DNA from: an uncultured Bacteroidales bacterium
GTDB taxonomy: Bacteria; Bacteroidota; Bacteroidia; Bacteroidales; Marinilabiliaceae
Assembly: GCA_945607565.1 (NCBI GenBank)
Contig: CALYZD010000005.1
Coordinates: 1-55,858, forward strand
Direction of reading: 5' to 3'
DNA length: 55,858 nucleotides
In this document: positions 51,541 through 55,858 of the stretch, in pieces
How the letters are laid out: each line of letters opens with the position of its first letter
Position numbering within the stretch: the stretch's first letter is position 1
Notes under the pieces: generated by a model
What the model was told of the DNA's origin: nothing
The model's input: the letters and a program-made list of their open reading frames with translations, nothing else
Databases searched by the model: none
Position numbers and translations under genes: made by a program

Positions 51541-52622
51541 TTACTTTGATTTTCGTGATTGATGTAGAGATAATCGTAGTGGACCAGCGGCTTGGTGTGC
51601 TTCGAGCCCATCATCCTGACTGCCTTGTCCTTGTCCATTCCGGCGCGGCCTATTCCGAGCGTCTCGCCAGCCTCATCGATGATCAGCAGCAGGTCCGACT
51701 GCTTGAACTCGCCGTCGATGCTCACCACACCCGGCAGCAGCAGGCTGTTGGCCTTGTCGGGCGAGAGGATGGCGGCCTTGGCGCCGGCGTTGATGGTGAC
51801 GCGCGCCTTGGTGAAGCCTTCGGAATAGGCTATCCACTTCTTCACCGCGGGGCTCGGCTGCCCGGCCTCGAAGCAGGTGCACACAAAGTCAGGGTCGCCG
51901 CTGATGAGGCGCGTGATGACCTGCGGCCGGGCACCGTTGGCAATGTAGACCTCGATGCCCGAGTCGGCCGTCTTCTGCGCAATGCGGCACTTGGTCAGCA
52001 TGCCGCCGCGCCCGAAGTTCGACTTGGTCGTCTGGACGTATTGCGACATGTCGGCGCGGGGCGAGATGCGGCGGATGACCTGTGTCGACGCGTCGGCGGG
52101 ATTGCCGTTGAAGATGCCGTCTACATTGCTCAAGATCAGCAGTTTTCCGCAGTTCATCATCGACGACACGAGGCCCGACAGCTCGTCGTTGTCGGTGAAC
52201 ATGAGCGCCGTCACCGACACGGCATCGTTCTCGTTGATGATGGGCACCACGCGGCTGTCCCACAGCGCCTCGATGCAGTTGCGCATGTTCAGATAGTGCT
52301 CGCGCGTGCCAAAGTCCTGCTTGGTGACCAGCACCTGGCCGATGCGTATGCCGTGAGCGTCAAAGAGCTGCTTGTAGGTGTCAATCAGCTTGACCTGCCC
52401 CACGCTCGACAGCAGCTGGCGCCGACTGACGGGGTCGAGGTGCTCGTAGTTGGCAATCATGCTGCGGCCGGCCGCCACCGCTCCCGACGACACAAGGATG
52501 ACCCTGTGGCCCGAGGCGTGCAGCGCGGCAATCTCGCCCACCAGGTCCTGCATCCGGCTCACGTTGAGCGTGCCGTCGGCGCAGGTCAGGACGTTCGAAC
52601 CTATTTTGATTGTGACTGTCAT
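51537..52622 (-). CDS. proB: Glutamate 5-kinase
   Basis: The 361-residue product has the amino-acid kinase domain (about 1-255, KIGSNVLTCADGTLNVSRMQ, VILVSSGAVAAGRSMI and NFGRGGMLTKCRIA) and a C-terminal PUA domain (about 275-355, GAKAAILSPDKANSLLLPGVV). It makes glutamyl-5-phosphate, the first step of proline synthesis, and is usually feedback-inhibited by proline. It is 15 nt after proC and overlaps proA by 4 nt. Confidence 0.96.
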   Translation of the reverse strand: MTVTIKIGSNVLTCADGTLNVSRMQDLVGEIAALHASGHRVILVSSGAVAAGRSMIANYEHLDPVSRRQLLSSVGQVKLIDTYKQLFDAHGIRIGQVLVTKQDFGTREHYLNMRNCIEALWDSRVVPIINENDAVSVTALMFTDNDELSGLVSSMMNCGKLLILSNVDGIFNGNPADASTQVIRRISPRADMSQYVQTTKSNFGRGGMLTKCRIAQKTADSGIEVYIANGARPQVITRLISGDPDFVCTCFEAGQPSPAVKKWIAYSEGFTKARVTINAGAKAAILSPDKANSLLLPGVVSIDGEFKQSDLLLIIDEAGETLGIGRAGMDKDKAVRMMGSKHTKPLVHYDYLYINHENQSK

Positions 52623-52637
52623 TCGGTTGCAGGCTGA

Positions 52638-53411
52638 TTATTTACTTGAGGCGATGATGCCTTTGATGACAGCCGACGAGAAGCCAGCGTGCTCCAGAGC
52701 GTTGAGGCCCTTGATGGTCCAGCCGCCGGGCGTGGTCACCTTGTCGATTTCGGCTTCGGGATTGGAGCCGTTGCGCAGTATCAGCTCGGCCGCGCCCTTG
52801 ACCGTCTGGGCCACTATGGCAGCCGCCACGTCGGCCTTGAAGCCGAGCTCCACTCCGGCCTCGACCGAGGCGCGGATATATCGCAGCGCATAGGCTATGC
52901 CGCAGCCGCTGAGCGCCGTTGCCGCGCCCATCAGATGCTCTTCGATGAGCATTGCCGACCCTATTTTGCCGAAGATGTCGAGCACGACGGCGTTCTGCTC
53001 CGGCGTCGAATTGGCGGCCGAGACGAACGACATCGACTCGCCCACCGACGCGCCCGTGTTGGGCATCACCCTGAAGATGGGGCATTCGCCGCCTAAATAT
53101 TCGGCCAGCTTGGCGGTGGACAGGCCTGCCACCACCGACGCCACCAGCGTGCCCTTGCGCACCGACGGTGCCAGGCTGCGGCAGACGGCCTCGGCCATCC
53201 ACGGCTTGACGGCCACTATCATCACATCGGCCGAGGCCGCGGCGGCGGCGTTGTCGGTCGTGACGGTCATGCCGAGGGCGGAAAAGTCGGCCAGACGCGA
53301 GGCGTCGCGCCGCGTGACACAGATGTCGGCCGCCGGCACAAATTGGGATGCGGCCAGGCCTCGCGCTATTGCGCCACCCATGTTGCCTGCGCCTATTATG
53401 CTTATTTTCAT
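52638..53411 (-). CDS. proC: Pyrroline-5-carboxylate reductase
   Basis: The 257-residue product has the N-terminal NADP-binding motif IIGAGNMGGAIARGL, VMIVAVKPWM, and the dimerisation domain with the ProC signature (ALSGCGIAYALRYI; DKVTTPGGWTIKGLNALEHAG, key part VTTPGG). It makes proline from pyrroline-5-carboxylate. It follows argD by 4 nt and precedes proB by 15 nt. Confidence 0.95.
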   Translation of the reverse strand: MKISIIGAGNMGGAIARGLAASQFVPAADICVTRRDASRLADFSALGMTVTTDNAAAAASADVMIVAVKPWMAEAVCRSLAPSVRKGTLVASVVAGLSTAKLAEYLGGECPIFRVMPNTGASVGESMSFVSAANSTPEQNAVVLDIFGKIGSAMLIEEHLMGAATALSGCGIAYALRYIRASVEAGVELGFKADVAAAIVAQTVKGAAELILRNGSNPEAEIDKVTTPGGWTIKGLNALEHAGFSSAVIKGIIASSK

Positions 53412-53415
53412 TCTG

Positions 53416-54546
53416 TTATGCTTTTTGTAATACTTCCTTCAACGACACGATGAACTGTTGGGCCTCGGCCTTGCTGAGCACGAGCGGCGCCAGCAGGCGA
53501 ATCATGTTAGTGCCGGCCACTCCGGTGAAGATGTGCTTTTCGAAGAGCAGACGCTTGCGTATCTCGGCCATCGGGCCGTCGAACTCGATGCCGAGCATCA
53601 GGCCCACGCCGCGCACCGTCCGGATCTGCTCCGACTGCGGCATGTTGCTTATCAGATAGTTGCCGACCTCGGCGACGTTGTCAAGCAGACGCTCTTCGCT
53701 GATGATGTCGAGCACGGCATGAGCGGCCGCCATGGCCAGATAGTTGCCGCCGAACGTGGTGCCGAGCATGCCCTTGGTCGCCTTGAAGATGGGCGAAATC
53801 AGCACGCCGCCAATCGGGAAGCCGTTGGCCATGCCCTTGGCCATGGTGACGATGTCGGGCAGAATGCCGGACGATTCGTAGGCGAAGAAGCGGCCCGTGC
53901 GGCCGTATCCGCTCTGGACCTCATCCAGAATCAGCACCGTGCCGTGCTTGGTGCACAGGCGGCGCAGCTCCTGCAAGAATCCGGGCTGCGGGATGTTGAT
54001 GCCGCCCACGCCCTGTATGCCCTCGATGATGACGCCCGCCACGTCGCCCTTGGCCAGCTCGCGCTCCACGGCCTCGGCGTCGTTCAGGTCCACGAAGGTG
54101 ACGCGCTGCCGTGCGTTGAACGGCGACACTATTTTAGGATTGTCCGTCACCGCCACCGCGCCCGACGTGCGCCCGTGGAAGCTCTTGCGGAAGGCCACCA
54201 TGCGGTCGCGGCCGGTGTGGAACGATGCCAGCTTGATGGCGTTCTCGTTGGCCTCGGCGCCCGAGTTGATTAGGAACAGCGAATAGTCGTCGAGCCCGGT
54301 CATCTGCCCTATCTTGCGCGCCAGCTCCACCTGCATCGGGTTTCTGACGCTGTTGGAATAGAAGCCGATTCGGCCCAGCTGCTCGGTGATTGCCGCCACG
54401 TATTTCGGATGGCAGTGTCCGACAGAAACGACGGCATGGCCGCCGTAGAGGTCAAGATATTCCTGACCGTTTTCGTCCCAGACCTTGCACCCCAGAGCCT
54501 TGACCGGAGTGACGTCGAAAAGGGAATATACGTCGAAGAGATTCAT
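53416..54546 (-). CDS. argD: Acetylornithine-type aminotransferase
   Basis: This is a 376-residue class III PLP aminotransferase: LYGGHAVVSVGHCHPKYVAA, INSGAEANENAIKLAS, then DEVQSGYGRTGRFFAYE and the PLP-lysine region VTMAKGMANGFPIGG. It transaminates acyl-glutamate semialdehyde to acylornithine; with this operon the acyl group is probably succinyl. It is 4 nt before proC, an unusual direct link of an arginine and a proline gene. Confidence 0.93.
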   Translation of the reverse strand: MNLFDVYSLFDVTPVKALGCKVWDENGQEYLDLYGGHAVVSVGHCHPKYVAAITEQLGRIGFYSNSVRNPMQVELARKIGQMTGLDDYSLFLINSGAEANENAIKLASFHTGRDRMVAFRKSFHGRTSGAVAVTDNPKIVSPFNARQRVTFVDLNDAEAVERELAKGDVAGVIIEGIQGVGGINIPQPGFLQELRRLCTKHGTVLILDEVQSGYGRTGRFFAYESSGILPDIVTMAKGMANGFPIGGVLISPIFKATKGMLGTTFGGNYLAMAAAHAVLDIISEERLLDNVAEVGNYLISNMPQSEQIRTVRGVGLMLGIEFDGPMAEIRKRLLFEKHIFTGVAGTNMIRLLAPLVLSKAEAQQFIVSLKEVLQKA

Positions 54547-54571
54547 TCAGTCGTTTTTTTGTGTCCCGATG

Positions 54572-55537
54572 TCAAAATCCGGACGGTTTAAGATTGAGAC
54601 CTGTGTTTTCGGGCAGACCGAACATGAGGTTCATGTTCTCCACCGCCTGGCCCGAGGCGCCCTTGACCAGATTGTCGATGATGCTGACCACGTGCAGCTT
54701 GCTGTCGTATTTGCGGACGTAGAGCACGCACTTGTTGGTGTTGATGACCATCTTGAGGTCGGGGTTGAAGTCGACCACGCTCACGAAGGGCTCGTCCTTG
54801 TAGTAGGCCTTGTAGGCCTCCACGGCCTCGTCTTCGGGCATGTCGCAGTCGAAATAGACCGACGCGAGGATGCCGCGCGAATAGTTGCCGCGCATCGGCA
54901 CGAAGTTGAGCTGCCCGCCATACGACGGCGCCAGTGCCGAGAGCGTCTCCCTGATTTCGGCCAGATGCTGGTGGGTGAACGACTTGTAGACCGAGATGTT
55001 GTTGTCGCGCCAGCTGAAGTGCGTCGTCTCCGACGGCTTCTGGCCCGCGCCGGTCGAGCCGGTGATGCCGGTGACGTGGATCTCGCCCAGCCGGTCGGCC
55101 TTGGCCATCGGGAGCAGCGCAAGCTGGATGGCCGTGGCGAAGCAGCCGGGGTTGGCTATGCGGGCCGCCTTTCTGATGGATGCGCGGAAAGCCTCGGGCA
55201 GGCCGTAGACAAAGTCCTCGGCATCGGCATGGAGCCTGTAGTCGTTGCTCAGGTCGATGATTTTGCCGTCAAAGTCTTTCGGGAGCGACGCCACATACGA
55301 CTTCGACTTGCCGTGACCCATGCACAAGAAAATGACATCCACCGTGTTGACGGGCGCTTCTTCGGTGAAGACGAGCGTGGTCTCGCCAATCAGGTCGTGG
55401 TGCGCCTTCCAGACGGGCTCGCCGGCGTGGCTCGTGCTCTGGGCAAAGATTATCTCGGCGCACGGGTGATATATCAGAATGCGCATCAACTCGCCGGCTG
55501 TGTATCCGGCTGCGCCTATTATCCCTACTTTTATCAT
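54572..55537 (-). CDS. argC: N-acyl-gamma-glutamyl-phosphate reductase
   Basis: The 321-residue product has the Rossmann start VGIIGAAGYTAGELMRIL, the nucleophile in NPGCFATAIQLALLP, and VTGITGSTGAGQKPSETTHF followed by HQHLAEI. It reduces acylglutamyl phosphate to the semialdehyde, third step of the pathway. It lies 15 nt after argG and 25 nt before argD. Confidence 0.95.
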   Translation of the reverse strand: MIKVGIIGAAGYTAGELMRILIYHPCAEIIFAQSTSHAGEPVWKAHHDLIGETTLVFTEEAPVNTVDVIFLCMGHGKSKSYVASLPKDFDGKIIDLSNDYRLHADAEDFVYGLPEAFRASIRKAARIANPGCFATAIQLALLPMAKADRLGEIHVTGITGSTGAGQKPSETTHFSWRDNNISVYKSFTHQHLAEIRETLSALAPSYGGQLNFVPMRGNYSRGILASVYFDCDMPEDEAVEAYKAYYKDEPFVSVVDFNPDLKMVINTNKCVLYVRKYDSKLHVVSIIDNLVKGASGQAVENMNLMFGLPENTGLNLKPSGF

Positions 55538-55552
55538 GATTCTTGCTTGCGG

Positions 55553-55858
55553 TTACAATTCTTTTTCCAGTTTTTCGCCCTCGTCCCTGTGATTGGCATA
55601 GTAGACGCGCAGCGGCGTCGACAGCACCTTGATGAAGCCCTTGGCGTCTTCCGAGGTCCAGCCCTTCTGCATCTCGCCATATTCGCCAAACTTGGTCTTG
55701 ACCAGGTCGTCTGCCGACTCGACGCCCACGGTCGAGAACGTGCGGGGCATCAGCTGCATCGTCACGACGCCGTTCACGTTGCGCTGGCTCTCTTCGAGCA
55801 TGGCCTCTATGTCGCGCATCACCGGCTCCAGATACTGGCTCTCGTGCAGGAACATGCC
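55553..55858 (-). CDS. argG: Argininosuccinate synthase, C-terminal end (partial)
   Basis: The window edge cuts the gene. The visible 101 codons include the ArgG C terminus: FLHESQYLEPVMRDIEAMLE, VTMQLMPRTFSTVGVESAD and AKGFIKVLSTPLRVYYANHR. It condenses citrulline and aspartate. It is the first visible gene of the operon; the promoter and any argR lie beyond the edge. There is a 15-nt gap to argC. Confidence 0.9.
   Translation of the reverse strand, partial: GMFLHESQYLEPVMRDIEAMLEESQRNVNGVVTMQLMPRTFSTVGVESADDLVKTKFGEYGEMQKGWTSEDAKGFIKVLSTPLRVYYANHRDEGEKLEKEL

Noticed and set aside
1-55858. tRNA, rRNA, transposase or phage genes
   Set aside because: None of their hallmark sequences was seen by eye; a dedicated tRNA or profile scan could still find something short that I missed.

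Overview
The window comes from a GC-rich member of the Bacteroidales (Bacteroidetes). The signs are a SusC/SusD pair with surface lipoproteins, promoters of the Bacteroidetes form TTTG-N19-21-TAnnTTTG, DUF3836 and DUF4286 family genes, an argF' of the succinylornithine type, and frequent ATA isoleucine codons in GC-rich DNA. A Muribaculaceae- or Alistipes-like organism would fit, but the sequence alone does not fix the family. No rRNA, tRNA, CRISPR array or intact insertion sequence was seen.

Layout. 1-7621 (minus): a glycan-uptake locus read leftward as SusC, SusD and two IPT/TIG-domain surface lipoproteins; the last runs off the left edge, so any glycosidases lie outside. A divergent AraC-family regulator follows (7989-8864), with a helically phased direct repeat between it and susC, then a short phased repeat array. 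9202-22609: housekeeping and metabolism: efp, an MFS transporter fused to a cytidylate-kinase-like domain, ahcY, an unknown lipoprotein, a prolyl-tRNA editing protein, a large ABCG-like transporter, dapD, a Sua5/YrdC protein, a hot-dog thioesterase and a TPR-SpoIIE phosphatase. 22684-25117: a probable catalytically dead aminotransferase-like protein, divergent from comM. 25114-38991: a helix-hairpin-helix protein, a beta-barrel protein, ruvC, a DUF4286 gene, serS, rpmA-rplU, a bifunctional nuclease, obgE, adk, hpt, purE, serB, a sugar-nucleotide-type dehydratase/epimerase, a GAF-SpoIIE phosphatase and rimM.

39120-44853 is the accessory part. It holds a CPBP protease / DUF2975 / small HTH operon behind a cluster of TATCG-N5-CGATA sites, two DUF3836-type secreted proteins with related flanking DNA, and an AT-rich island with three TM2-domain genes (the middle one frameshifted twice) plus a DUF2752 gene. 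It ends in a FISUMP-like lipoprotein gene broken by an in-frame stop.

44927-55858 (minus) is one long arginine-proline operon, argG-argC-argD-proC-proB-proA-argF'-argB-argE-argH-carA, in which glutamate-derived steps of both pathways are co-transcribed. Pro90 in ArgF' points to N-succinylornithine as substrate. carB is not in the window.

The best candidates for something undescribed are the operator-controlled CPBP/DUF2975/HTH operon, the TM2-TM2-TM2-DUF2752 island beside it, and the MFS-kinase fusion with its attenuator-like leader. All functional statements are read from translated sequence and remembered family features; no database search was run.
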